In this document: in pieces, positions 11,121-22,170 of the stretch | Layout: each line of letters begins with the position of its first letter | Numbering within the stretch: position 1 is the stretch's first letter | Source: Pegoplata infirma | Lineage: Eukaryota > Arthropoda > Insecta > Diptera > Anthomyiidae | NCBI GenBank assembly: GCA_963921195.1 | Contig: OY992537.1 | Location: forward strand, 93,330,736-93,394,735 | DNA: 64,000 bases | Direction: 5' to 3' | The notes under the pieces: generated by a model | Databases searched by the model: none | Told to the model about the DNA's origin: nothing | What the model saw: only the letters and a program-made list of their open reading frames with translations | Position numbers and translations under genes: made by a program

Positions 11121-13066
11121 TGGGGCATTCCATGTCAAATCGGACACTTTGACAATTTTTTTTTTTTTACATTTTCCCAATTTGTTTACAGTTTTTAGTA
11201 CCCTTTGAAAACTTTTTCGTGGTAAATTTTCAGATTTTTTTGATGACCCGTTCAAAAGATATCGAATTTTTAAAAATTGGTAGTTTGTTCCTTTACTCAA
11301 ACTTCTTTTACTCATAACTTCTTCAATAATGGTCAAAATTTCAAAATTTTTATTTTTTTACGTACTTTAAAAAAAAAGAAGTAGAAAAGTTAAATTCGAC
11401 TTGGCCGAATCTATGAATACCCTCCACAATGCCCTTTTTAGTGATAGAAAATTTTCTAACGTGAAAAAAAAAACGTTTTTGGTTAGAAATATTTTATTTT
11501 GTGTAAAACTTTTTTTTAGTAATTTTTGAAAAAAAAAAAAAATAATTTACTATTTTTTTTTTTGAGTGTAAAATTTTTTTTGAGTGTAAAATTTTTTTTG
11601 AGTGTATTTTTTTTTTTTGTTTTAGTGTAAAAATATTTTTGAGTGACAAAAATACCTTGTAAAATATTTTTGTGACTTACTAATGTTTTTGAAACATGTT
11701 TAACGGGTTTTCAACACGTGAATTTAAGGTGAAAATAATCTGAAACTCACGGTTTTGCTAATAACTTTTGAACGACTGGACTGATTTGGCTGAAATTTAA
11801 AGTGAATCGGACTAGAGGAACAGCAAATAAATATGCCACACTTCAGCACCCTAAGAATTGTCGTTCGGAAGTTACCGTGTGTTTTATCTCGTAAATTCCA
11901 GAAAAACCCTTGCCGAAATTCACTCAATTGCTTATTACTTTTGAGCCACTGGACCGATTTCGTTGGATTGCAATGCCAACCTGACCAGGTAAATGCCCAA
12001 CATATATGCCGAACTTCAGGAGCCTCCGTGAAGTCTTTCAAAAGTTAGCGTGTTTTCAACAGACAGACAGACATACAGACAGACGGACAGACGGACGGAC
12101 GGACATCGCTAGATCGTCTTAAAATCGATCGAGGATCATGAATATATATACTTTATGGGGTCGTAGACCAATATTTCGAGGTGTTACAAACGGAATGACA
12201 AACTTACATATACCCTCTATCACTAGAGTGGAGGGTATACAAAATAATTGGGGGACGGTCTCACTAATGAACCCTCTCGAACGCACCATTGGACCGGTAG
12301 AAGCTGATTAAATAAAACAAACTTACAGAAAATAAAAAAAATTGTATGGGGACCGCCTTAACAGTTAAAGATAGAGGGTAGGTGTGGTCAGAGTAAATGT
12401 TTGGACTAAAAAAATATTGTGGATCGCTCATACATTTTGTTGGAGCAAATTTTAAAAAATTCCGTTTTGTGTGGGAGCCACCTTAGAAATTGGAGATAGG
12501 GTATCAGTTTGTTCCAAAGAAATGTTTAGACGTAAAAATTATTGGAGGTCGGTCTAGGAAATGACCCCTCTATGACGCACCATTGGAGCAGTAGAAATTA
12601 TTTTAAGATTGGAAAATTACAATAAAATTTTTTCAAAAAATTTTAAAAAATAGTAATAATCGTTATCCCATGATCCTACTGGGCAAAAAATTTGAAGAAT
12701 CTATAGAAGTTTTACACAAAAAAATTAAAAAAAAAATCGAAGAGTACAAACATTTTCAAAATTGAGATTTAAATTTTAAAACTAAAAAATCGCATACTAG
12801 AGCGCTTTTAAGATTTTTTTGGGATTTTTTTTTTAAAAGTACGTAAAAAAATAACAATTTTTGAAAAAAAAAATTTTAAATTTGGACCATTATTGAAGAA
12901 GTTATGAGTAAAAGAAGTTTGAGTAAATCTTTTGAACGGGTGATCAAGAAAATCTGAAAATTTACCACGAAAGAGTTTGCGAAGGGTACTAAAAACTGTA
13001 AACAAATTGGGAAAATCTAAAAAAAAAAAAAATTTCATAGTGTCCGATTTGAGATGGAATGCCCCA
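11121..13066. mobile_element. Long-TIR element, ends TGGGGCATTCCA, TA-flanked
   Basis: It starts TGGGGCATTCCATGTCAAAT and ends with the imperfect inverse, each bordered by TA. The arms are long (GAAAATTTACCACGAA, CGATATCTTTTGAACGGGT and AAGAAGTTATGAGTAAA all appear inverted). The interior holds degenerate about 165-bp units containing AATGGTGCGTC..AGAGGGGTC and GACCG. Sister copies lie at 21969 and 40979-43748. Without the nested mini-me it would be about 1,084 bp. No transposase. Confidence 0.85.
11378..12239 (-). mobile_element. mini-me-like repeat, reversed
   Basis: On the minus strand it starts TATACCCTCCACTCTAGTGA at 12239, has GTTTGTCATTCCGTTTGTAA, TATATATATTCATGATCCTC and a (GTCY) tract, and ends with a TTCGGCCAAGTCGAA hairpin and CTTTTCTAC at 11378. 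The GTCY tract at about 12058-12105 is long and clean. It interrupts the element around it. Confidence 0.85.
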
Positions 13067-13206
13067 TATATATTATTGATCGATTCTAAGACATGTCGAA
13101 AGTACGATTCAGTCCAAAATAAAAGAGCTACCCTCCAGAGGTTTGGCACGCATATGTCTAATGGTCTTGGGCTGTTTAAGTTCGGAGATGGGCAAAATTA
13201 GACTAA

Positions 13207-13802
13207 AAAGGGAAGTCTCCCTGGTGGCACCCTCTGATCTTCGTGAAATTTGGATATGTTGTTAAGAACGAAAATTAATTTTACACGCATTTTTTTAGCG
13301 GCCCAAACTCATTTTTAGGGGGGGTCGATTTGTATGGGGAAAATTGACCTTTTTCAGTTTTTTACGATTTACGCCTATTTAATCAAAATTAATATAGACA
13401 TGTGTGATATCAGATTAAAGGTATTAAAAATACCTATCACGTGGTGCTAACAACGGGCCAAAGAAGTTAATATTTTTCGACTTATTAACAAAAATGTCCT
13501 AAAATTTTGGTATTTTACTCAATATGACAAAAAGTTGTGCATGTTTGGGCACGTTCTTAGCACACGTAGATAGGTTTTCTAAAGACCTTTCGTTTGGTAT
13601 GTAACATGACTAGGTTTCTTTGCATAATATAGGAGATAAATGAAAAAAACTGAAAAATGGCCTTGTTTTCCCCCCTCCTTTTTACCCCCTAAATATGAAT
13701 TTGGGCCGCTAAAAAAAATACGTGTCCCTTTATTTTTTCTGTTCTACACAATAAAACCAATTCCATAAAGATTCGCGGGTGACACTAGGAAGACTTCCCT
13801 TG
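13207..13802. mobile_element. Harbinger-like MITE, TSD TAA
   Basis: The termini AAAGGGAAGTCTCCC and its near inverse, ending GAAGACTTCCCTTG, are flanked by TAA at 13204-13206 and 13803-13805. Its arms share AGCGGCCCAAACTCA and AATATGAATTTGGGCCGCT in inverted order. It is related to the elements at 6450-7028 and 34540-35075. Confidence 0.75.
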
Positions 13803-13935
13803 TAAGGGGGAAAAGTGCCCCCTTAAGGAACTAAATGTTTTTTGTATTTTTGTTAAGCAAATGAAACGTTTTTATTAAAGAAGAAGTTTAAAGTCCTGCA
13901 CTTGAACCCAATGGACTAGAAAATTTTCTTTTCGA

Positions 13936-14639
13936 TGACCTCAAATTTGTTGCACTGTGTTATAGTTTGTTATTTCAATAAATAAAATTCTACCAAAATT
14001 AAAAAAAAAAAAAAATTTAATTACATATTTCTTCAAGTGTACCCATAACTTACATTTGTGCCATGAATAATAGAGGCACGAAATAACAGAGGAAAAAAAA
14101 AACAAACAAACCAACCAACTAAAAAAATTAATCACGTTCGTTGCCGGTGAATGGATTTTGTGGTGCAGCATATGGGATTGTGCTATTGTTTCGCCTTTTA
14201 TATGTCTTTTTTTTTGTTTTATTAAATACAAACAACTGCCAAACAAACTCATGTGTTTAGAGACCGGCCCCTTTACTTACACGAACGTTGAAACATAAAT
14301 TTCATTTTAACCATAATTTTTACAAAAAAAAAAAAAAAAAAAAAGTAAAATATATAAATTTGTCTTTCTCATATGTACAAAGTACTCTATCTACTTACCA
14401 AAAAATAATATAAATCTTTTCTATTGTTTTATTTTACACAATCATCATCATCATCATCATCATCAGTACAATCAGCAGCAGCATGATCGTGCCTTTTGAT
14501 AGTGTTCAAAATAATCACTTTATAAATGGTCTGATAAATACATAAGTAGCACCTTTCGATTATTTGTATTTCTTCCAAATTTAATTTAGTTTTCTTTTAT
14601 TTGTTTAGGCAATAGGGTGGCTTATTTTTTGCAATGGTA
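13936..14639. other. Unassigned AT-rich stretch
   Basis: No element ends or genes recognised apart from the (ATC) microsatellite at 14441. Confidence 0.5.
14441..14464 (+). repeat. (ATC)8 microsatellite
   Basis: Eight perfect ATC units, followed by AGTACAATCAGCAGCAGC. Confidence 0.95.
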
Positions 14640-15250
14640 ACATTTGAAGATTGTCTGACTTTAAATTGGGTTTTTCGGAATTTTAAGTGCCGTTGGACTT
14701 TTTCTCGTGTCGGCAGTATTTATCGAGATATGTGCATATAGGTATAAAATCTCGGGAATGTCAAATTTTAGATCCCAAATTTGGATTTTGAGACCCCTAC
14801 AGATATGTAATGCTGGGCTATTTCTAATTTTTCTTTATAGTCTTTTGAAAATTCCATCCGTTTCGCTCTATCTCGCTTAGTTTTCGAGATATTGCCATTT
14901 TGAATATTTAACTAAATTCTAAGAAAAACACTTTTTTAATTCTAAGAAGAGAAATTCGAAGAGGTTAATATTCAAAACTTGCTATATGCTATGTTATAAC
15001 ACTACAGATTTCCAGCATTGAATATTCGCCCTCGATATGTTTTAAAAATTATGATATCTTTCTTAGATTTCAGGAAAATTTCTTTGGCAGTAAGAAATTG
15101 TTTCCTTATTTTAAAGAAGTACATTTAAATGCATTAAGCTTTTTTACTCATAGTTAAGAAAATTTCTTATCTTTTAGTTAAATTTAACTAAATTTTAGGA
15201 AAATTTATGAACTATTTTCAAAGAAATTGTTTCCGAAAATTTAGTATGCA
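14640..15250. mobile_element. Truncated MITE related to 47786-48839
   Basis: The order GCCGTTGGACTTTTTCTCGT, AAAATCTCGGGAAT, TTCGCTCTATCTCGCTTAG, GAGATATTGCCATTT, TTCTTTGGCAGTAAG and TTAAGAAAATTTCTTA follows the interior of the 47.8-kb element almost throughout. Neither terminus is preserved here. Confidence 0.7.
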
Positions 15251-15490
15251 ATATCTATTTTCAGCTGTAATTCATCAATTCTTATTTTTTCATCAAAAAC
15301 AAAAAATTTTGTTTTTTTATACAGTTTTGTTGTTCATAATTTTTTTTTTTAATATTTTTTTTTTCATAAAATTTATTTATTATCAAATTTTTTTTTTTAT
15401 TCATCAAAAAATTTAGTTTTTATCAAAAACTTAAAAACTTTTGTTTTTAAGCGTATTTGAATCAAAAACGTTTTTTCATAAAAAAAAATG

Positions 15491-16021
15491 TATTTAACAT
15501 GATAATGTTTTTAGGTTGGTGTCTAATTTTAAAAATGATGCAGGACGCCTCCTCAGTTTGACTATATAAGCTACCGACTAACAAAAAAGAAAATGAGAAT
15601 TACTGTTTTTACTTTATTAAAACCAAAAACGTTTGTAACTTCAATTTGTAACATGGATAATAACTTGGAACTGATACGAGATTTGAAAAATCAGTACAGA
15701 TCTGAGTAAGATCAGTACTGATACGAGATTTGAAAGATCAGTACTGATCCGAAAAAGGGATCGCTTAGTTCAGTTTTAATCGGACGGATTCAATTTCATC
15801 CGAAAAATGTGTTCATGTAATTAGATAAACCCATTTGTCGGATGAAATTGTATCCGTCCGATTAAAACTGATCTAATCTTAGCGATCCATTTTCGGATCA
15901 GTACTGATTCTTTACATTTTTACTCGGGGATTCACCTCCTGGTGAATAAAATCGTTTTTCAACAGCTGGTGAATAAAACGTAACATAATTATTTTTTAAC
16001 AATTTTTTTTTCATCAATTTT
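15491..16021 (-). repeat. Composite repeat cassette, reversed
   Basis: It reads AACATGATAATGTTTTTAGG, then the inverse of the GGTGAA cassette seen at 901 and 34028, then a T-rich CATCAATTTT array that is broken by the mini-me at 16022. A local insertion holds GATCAGTACTGATCC and TCCGTCCGATTAAAACTGA inverted motifs (about 15690-15920), a small palindromic unit of its own. Confidence 0.7.
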
Positions 16022-16494
16022 TATACCCGCCAACCACAGTATGGGGGTATACTCACTTTGTCATTCCGTGTGTAATGCATCGAAATATCGGTCTAGGACC
16101 CCATAAAGTATACACTCAAAATATTTTGTAGGCAAAAACAAATGAAAAACACACTTAAAACCCGTGAATAAACAATTGAAAACCATCCCAGTAATTATTC
16201 ATATGTTTTAACAAACATCAACATTTATTTTTTACCGTTGACAAAATTTTCTAAAATAAATAACATTAAACATTAAAAATTACGATTTTTTCATTCTTTT
16301 TTACCAACAAATTCGAAAAAAATAACCTACGAAAACATTAAAAATTAATGATAGTTCTGTTATTTTTACCATCAAATTCCAAAAAAATAACCTACGAAAA
16401 CATTAAAAATTAATGATTTCGTAGGTAATTTTTTACAATTTTCTATTGAAATATTTTTTTAAAATTTTTTAATAAAATTTTGGGGAATCGATCC

Positions 16495-16547
16495 CGCAAT
16501 CGACTTCATTTTGGCCAGACACTCTACCCATCGTGCCAAAGTCACTT
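16495..16547 (-). ncRNA. tRNA-derived segment (SINE-like), inactive
   Basis: The minus strand reads TTGGCACGATGGGTAGAGTG (A-box-like), and about 30 bases later GCGGGATCGATTCCC, a good B box (GGATCGATTCC). The spacing fits a tRNA. The anticodon arm does not pair well, so this is not a functional tRNA. A second copy with the same spacing is at 38967-39030 within the same MITE family, so the segment travelled with the MITE. Confidence 0.55.
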
Positions 16548-16764
16548 GATACAAACATGTTTTTATATTTCTATAAATAATTTTTTGAACTTTTTTCTAC
16601 AAAAAAATAACCTACTTGTGTAGGTAAAAATTAATGATATCTCAAAAAAAAAAAAAAAATGACTTACACAAATCATTAAAAATTTAAAGAATAATCAGTA
16701 GTTTTTACTTACAGAACAAAAATAAATGACTTTAAAGATTATATGTTAATGAAAGTCATTTTTT

Positions 16765-17498
16765 TCAATTCAAAACCATATATAACAAATCAAAAAATTA
16801 TAATACATAATTATAATTAGAGCCTGAGCTCGACTGTCTTTACAGAAACAATAATTTAAAAATAACGACTATAAGTCGCCCTAAGTGGCAATAATCAGTA
16901 TCTTTGGAAAAATGGCAACACCTAATATTTTGTGTCTAAAATATAGACCATTTCTGGCAATGTTTGCAAAAATAAGTACTTAGATCAGAATTGATGAAGG
17001 AGAGGAAGAAGAATAATGATTACTAAAAATAATAGTTTGTTTACACATAATTACAATAACAAGTCTTCTGTTAGAAAAAACAACAGCAACAACCATACTC
17101 GAATTGAAAAAATCAGATTTAGTTGATACTTGCTTAACAGCCTACTTGGCGTATCGGTCTAGAGTGATTGTACGTTACAAGCAGTTAATAGCAAAGTATT
17201 ACAGATGATGATGAGTTCAATCCTTGTCGGCTGCGATCTGTTAATAATTTTCACATATAGAGTTTTATTGACTATTAACTAAATAAATTTGACATTAAAT
17301 GTTTTTCTGAAGATTATTATAACTGGATAATATGAAACTAGTAAGAAACAAACCAGGATGTCTTAAATTTTTAGAAAAATTAAAATTTTTCTTTCACACT
17401 TTTCTCAATTCAAAACCATATATAACAAATCAAAAAATTATAATACATAATTATAATTAGAGCCTGAGCTCGACTGTCTTTACAGAAACAATAATTTA
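16765..17498. mobile_element. LTR-like unit: identical 94-bp direct repeats around 546 bp
   Basis: Positions 16765-16858 and 17405-17498 appear identical over 94 bp; landmarks are TCAATTCAAAACC, AGAGCCTGAGCTCGACTGTC and ACAGAAACAATAATTTA. The sister MITE at 37748-39387 lacks the unit between AATGAAAGTC and TATTTTTGAAACAAAG, so it is an insertion. The internal part has a tRNA-like stretch near 17150-17240 (TTGGCGTATCGGTCTAGAGTG and GAGTTCAATCC). The repeats do not begin TG or end CA, and no clean target duplication is seen. It may be a miniature LTR element (TRIM) or a local duplication. Confidence 0.55.
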
Positions 17499-18080
17499 GT
17501 GTGTTATTTTTGAAACAAAGGACAGAAGTAGTCATTAATAAAAACTGAACATCAAACAAATGTTTTTTCTTTTAAAAACGACTAAACGGAAAACTTTTTA
17601 AATAAACTACAAACAGTTAATGACATAATTTTTTGAGTGTATATTTTATTGATCTGTGATCGATTCTAAGACATTCTAGCGATGTCTATCCGTCCGTCTG
17701 TAGAGGACACGATACAGTCCAAAATAAAAGAGCTAGACTTCCGAGGTTTGGCACGAATATGTCTTATATTCCTAGGCAGGTAAAGTTCGGAAATGGGCAA
17801 AATCGGACCAAGGGGAAAAAAGTTCCCCTTGGAGAACTAAACCAACCTAAGAAAATCCGCATATTTTGCAGGTTTTTTTGTACTTTTGCTAAGCAAATGC
17901 AACATTCTTATCTCATATGAAGTTCAAAATCGCAAGGGGAAGGTGTTCCCTAACGTCTCCCACCAACCCTATCCCCCCCACCCAAAAAAAAGACGCCCCT
18001 GGATTTTTTATATTTTTTACATTTTGCAGGGTATAAAATATTCGGCACAGCCGAATGTAACACTCTCACTTGTTTTTTTT

Positions 18081-18330
18081 CATAATTTTTTTTTTCATGA
18101 AATTAGTTTTTTCAATTAAGTTTCATCAATTTTTTTTTCAAAACTTTTTTTGTTTTTATAATTTTTTTTTTGTTATCAAATTTTTTATTACATCAAATTG
18201 TTTTTTTCATAAATTTTTTTTTATTATTTTTTTATGACTTTTTTTTATGAAATTTTTTTATGAATTTTTTTTTCATCATTTTGTTTTTTTAACAATTTTT
18301 TTTATCAATTTTATTTTTTCACCATTTTTT
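18081..18330 (-). repeat. T-rich CATCAATTTT array
   Basis: T runs punctuated by CATCAA, CATAA and ATGAA: the inverse of the A-rich array at 345. It continues beyond the next mini-me at 18509-18715. Confidence 0.75.
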
Positions 18331-18508
18331 TATACCCTCCTCTCTAGTGATAGAGGGTACATATAAGTTTGTCATTCCGTTTTGTAACACAGCGAAATAT
18401 TGGTCTAGGACCCCATAAAGTATATATATTTATGCTCCTCGATCGATTTTAAGTCGATCTAACGAGTAGATTCGGCAAAGTCGAAATTAACTTTTCTACT
18501 TGTTTTTT
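18331..18508 (+). mobile_element. Short mini-me-like repeat
   Basis: Both termini are present (TATACCCTCCTCTCTAGTGA and TTCGGCAAAGTCGAA followed by TTTTCTACTTG) in only about 180 bp. The GTCY tract is gone: GATCTAACGAG runs straight into the 3' hairpin. It looks like an internal deletion derivative. Confidence 0.8.
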
Positions 18509-18780
18509 CAAAAAATTTTATTTTACATCAAAAAAATTGTTTTAGCTAATTTTTTTTTCTTCATTTTTTTTCATCAAATTTTTTTTTTGCTTCATCAAAA
18601 GCTTTTTTTTTTTATCAAACATTTTTTTCATTCAAAAATTTTGTTTTCATACAATTTTTTATAATAATTTTGTGTTTCGTGAAAAAAAAAAAAAATTATT
18701 TTTTTTACCAAAACTACTTTGTCATCAGGTCTAAACTTTTGACATAAAAATGTTCCATTTGTTTAACAAATGTACAAAAA
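18509..18780 (-). repeat. T-rich array and conserved edge of composite repeat
   Basis: Continuation of the array at 18081. From 18715 it passes into AACTACTTTGTCATCAGG and AAATGTTCCATTTGTTTAAC, which match 33526-33605 in inverse, marking the outer edge of the composite repeat. Confidence 0.7.
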
Positions 18781-18910
18781 ACAAGTGAGAGTGTTAAATT
18801 CTTCGGTCCATCGCTAGAATGTTTTAGATTCAATTTTGATCATTTACCAAATTTTCAGGTCCTTCGTTTTCGATTGCATCTTACTTTAGACAGACTGAAA
18901 GATCCGATTT
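18781..18910 (-). mobile_element. mini-me-like fragment
   Basis: Begins ACAAGTGAGAGTGTTAAATT, the inverted 3' terminus of the family, then CATCGCTAGAATGTTTTAGA; the rest is degenerate. Confidence 0.6.
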
Positions 18911-19116
18911 TGCTCATTTGCCAAATTTACTTCTCTTTTGGTTTGGACTGCATCTTGCTTTTTGCAGATAGACGGGAAGATGGATGTCGGTAAAATGTTT
19001 TATAAACCATCATGGATCAATCATATAAAAACAAATTGGGGTCCTCGATCGATATTTACATTCGTTGTGCAGGGAATAACTAATAAATACATTATTTTTT
19101 CTACAATTTTTGTTTT

Positions 19117-19725
19117 TATACCCTCCACTTAGTGATAGAGGGTATATATAAGTTTGTCATTCCGTTTGTAACTCATCGAAACATCGATCTGGGACCCCAT
19201 AAAGTACATATATTCATGATGCCCGATCGATTTTAAGACATTCTAGCGATGTCCGTCTGTCCGTCTGTCTGTCTGTCTGTGGAAAATGCTGTCACGGACA
19301 AAATATTGCACAGAGATGACTGAAACTTAACATATTTATTGGAAGTTCTCCCGAGAAGTTTGGTATTACATTTGAGCGATATCGGTTCAGCGGTTCAAAA
19401 GTTATAAACGAAAATGTAAGCACACCTCAAAAATTTCAGTACATTCAACATAACCTAAAAATACCAAATGCTTTAATTCGGCTTCTGGTTGACATATGTG
19501 AACATAATTGAACACCAAATGGTTTTTAAACAAGTACGAACATATTTTTTGAGAAAAAAAGAAAAAAATCGCGGATTTTTTTTTTACCAAAATTTTTTTT
19601 CGCGAAAAATTTTTTTTCAAAAGTAACTTCCTTTTAAATAAAGTTTTTTGCACTAATCTTTTTGAAATTGTGGAGGGTATCACTACATTCGGCAAGGCCG
19701 AATTTAACTTTTTTACTTGTTTTTT
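19117..19725 (+). mobile_element. mini-me-like repeat, uninterrupted
   Basis: Starts TATACCCTCCACTTAGTGAT and has GTTTGTCATTCCGTTTGTAA, ATATATTCATGATGCCCGAT, GTCCGTCTGTCCGTCTGTCT, then ends TTCGGCAAGGCCGAA and TTTACTTGTTTTTT. At about 609 bp it is one of the best preserved copies and serves as a family reference in this window. Confidence 0.9.
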
Positions 19726-20458
19726 AATAACTCCCATATCTTTAGCAAACTATTAACGTGATTTAATGTTTTAGGAAAGAGTACAAAATTCGCAGGCAAT
19801 TTTCGGAATTTAAAAATTGATTTTTTTTGTCGTTAATTAGCTAAAAAGCTCACTACATAATATAAAAAAAATTAAAAATCGGAAAAAAATTTTTTGCTTG
19901 TATTGAATTTTTTTACCTTGTAAACTTTGACCTAATTGTTGCACGGGTTAAAATAATCCGATTTGGCTCAAATTTTTTCTACATCAGTTAGTGACCATGT
20001 CGTACAATATTCCGCCAGCGATATTGTGAAAATCTTAAGTTGAAATTTCACTGCCATCTTAATATAGTTTGAAAAATGTACCCAATTGAAATGATTCGCA
20101 CCTATTGCAATTCTTCGATCAATAGTTTAAACAATCTTAAAAATTGGTAAACAAAAATTAATTTTAATTTATTAATAAATTTCAATTAAAATTAAATTAG
20201 AATTTTTGTTTGTATATTCATTTCTAAGTTATGCGTCAACAAAATTTTACTTTAAAATTTTCATTTTGCTCTTTTATATTTACATAAGTACTTATGAATG
20301 TATATTAAAACCAATTATTATGCATGAAGGTTTGCATAATAACAATATATACATACGAATGTATACAATATCTTTAACAATAGATGGTTAACATTTTAGA
20401 CCATAACTTCAGTGGAGAACTTTCAAAGTTAATGCTTGGTTGAATATGTATATGAATG
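19726..20458. other. Unassigned AT-rich stretch
   Basis: The phrase AAGAGTACAAAATTCGCAGG at 19780 recurs inverted near 33200 and in variant form at 57590, so part is repetitive. No boundaries or gene seen. Confidence 0.45.
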
Positions 20459-20460
20459 TA

Positions 20461-21202
20461 CACTCACAAAAAAAAACTTTGTAACAATACTAAAAAAAAT
20501 TAATATTTTTCGGGATATGTCTTGCAAAGATCCTAGTAATGTTACAAGGCTTGAGTAGTAATTTTCGTCATAAAAAAATTAAAATTTTGTTAAAATTTTT
20601 GCAAATATGACCAACACAAATAAATTTAAAACAGTAAAATAATTTTCTTGAAAATTATTCTATGAGAAAATCATAGTTTTAATTAGTAAAGAAAATAATG
20701 ACCTCGAGCTAGAATAAACCTACTCAAAATATAATATTTTAAAGGTCGAATAAAAACAATTTTTTATTTGTGTTTTTTCTGTAAGTACAGATCGAGCTCG
20801 GGCAGCAATTATATTTGTTATAAGGGTTCAAGTTGAAAAAATGCAGAAGAAAAATTGAATTATAGACATTTCTGGTATTCCCATACCGGTTTCAAACACT
20901 CCAGTTGGTGTTATCAACAGTTGAATTTTAAATGTCGGTTTGTCTTGTGGTTATTTTTTAATAAAAATTAATCAAAATTAATTAAATATAATTTTTGAGT
21001 TGATGAAAATTTAAAAATTTTTCAAATCTTTACAACTACAAACTAGACGCTTTACAGTAAATATTGTAAATTTATTATTTTTTTTCTAATTTTAGACATT
21101 TTAAAAATTACAAGGAAAACTTTGTTACACTACCTGGAATTTTGCTACTTAATTTTTGCAAGACTTTTTTCTCTGTAAAATTACAAAATTTATTTGTGAG
21201 CG
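20461..21202. mobile_element. MITE, TIR CACTCACAAA, TA-flanked
   Basis: Ends CACTCACAAAAAAAAACTTT and AAATTTATTTGTGAGCG with TA at 20459-20460 and 21203-21204. A fragment of the 24.14-kb hairpin family (TAATTTTCTTGAAAATTAT to CCTACTCAAAATATAAT) lies inside at about 20636-20745. Non-coding. Confidence 0.75.
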
Positions 21203-21661
21203 TATGTTAGTATATCATACACCTAACAGCTTTATTATACTATTTAAGTGTATGTATACAATATGTAGTCTAGCTTAAGTACTACCATAAATATACGTAG
21301 ATTGTTTTGTACATAATGTAGTGTCAACACGTGTATTATACATGTAATTTACTGTACATATGTATGTTATTTATTGTCACAAGCCCACTTTAACAAATAT
21401 CTAATTAACGTGTAATAAAACGGGTGTATGAGTTTTCTAATATTATCTTTTTGGTTTTTGGAAAAAAAAAACTAACAGTTAAAAAGTTTTGAAACTAACG
21501 GAAACTTTAGCGTAAAAAACGGGAAGTACACAGAAAATAAATGAATTGTTATATTGACCCCATATTTGTGAATGCAATTAATTTTTTCACAAAAAGTGCT
21601 TCTATACGGAAATTTGTAATATAAACAAACGTTTGTAAATTTTGATTGTTGAAAAAAGATT

Positions 21662-21853
21662 TTTTTTTGTTTTCAACAAATAAATTCAACAAACAAAAAC
21701 ACAATTTGTTGATCTGACAAAAGTAAAAAAATCGTAATTTTATTTTTCAACAAAGAAATTCAACAAACACGAAAACAATTTGTTGATCTGACAAATGATT
21801 TTTTTTTTTCAACAAAGAGAGTTAACAAACACTATTTGTTGACATGATAAAAG
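21662..21853. repeat. Three tandem 55-75 bp units
   Basis: TTCAACAAA..TTCAACAAACA followed by ATTTGTTGATCTGACAAA is repeated at about 21662, 21738 and 21799, the third degenerate. Within each unit the TTCAACAAA and TTTGTTGA motifs form a small palindrome. Confidence 0.75.
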
Positions 21854-22170
21854 AATTTTGAAATAAAATTTCTTGCCTGAGTTTGTTGAAAACAAAATCG
21901 AAGTTTTGTATTATAGACTAACAGGCGTCCGCTTTTACTTAATGTTTGGTTGATATCATGTTTATATATGGAGCATTCCATGTCAAATCGGACACTTTGA
22001 ATAATTTTTTTAGATCTTCCCAATTAACAGTTTTTATTACCCTTCAAAAACTTCTTCGTGCTAAATTTTCAGATTTTTTTGATAATCCTTTAAAAAATAT
22101 TGAATTTTTAAAAATTGGTTTGTTCCTTTACTCAAGCTTCTTTAACTCATTACTTCTTCAATAATGGTCC

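Larger units (their letters stand above)
11050..13935 (+). mobile_element. mini-me-like host repeat holding three nested insertions
   Basis: The 5' part (CCTTCAACCATAGTATGG to CATAAAGCA) is separated from the rest (TATTATTGATCGATTCTAAG, AGTCCAAAATAAAAGAGCTA, then GGAAAAGTGCCCCC) by a 1.95-kb element at 11121-13066. A Harbinger-like MITE at 13207-13802 splits the 3' part. The hairpin and CTTGTTTT end are missing, so the copy is truncated near 13935. The first inserted element itself carries another mini-me. Confidence 0.75.
16113..17639. mobile_element. CACTC-ended MITE, copy 1, TA-flanked
   Basis: Termini CACTCAAAATATTTTG and AATTTTTTGAGTG, with TA on both sides. The interior has repeats of CCTACGAAAACATTAAAAAT, a tRNA-like segment on the minus strand, and an LTR-like unit at 16765-17498. 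A second copy at 37748-39387 lacks the LTR-like unit but has another insertion. No coding capacity. Confidence 0.85.
16022..18080 (+). mobile_element. mini-me-like repeat with 1.5-kb MITE inserted
   Basis: It starts TATACCCGCCAACCACAGTA and ends TTCGGCACAGCCGAA plus CTCTCACTTG. A MITE lies exactly in the TA tract: removing 16113-17639 and one TA restores CCATAAAGTATATATTTTAT, which is what the uninterrupted copy at 51480 reads. Confidence 0.9.

Noticed and set aside
11724..12048. Overlapping 105- and 71-codon frames on opposite strands
   Set aside because: Both lie in a mini-me copy; no protein motif and the same region is broken in other copies.
16495..16547. Functional tRNA gene on the minus strand
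   Set aside because: A and B boxes are present but the anticodon arm does not pair and there is no proper acceptor stem; it is a relic inside a MITE.
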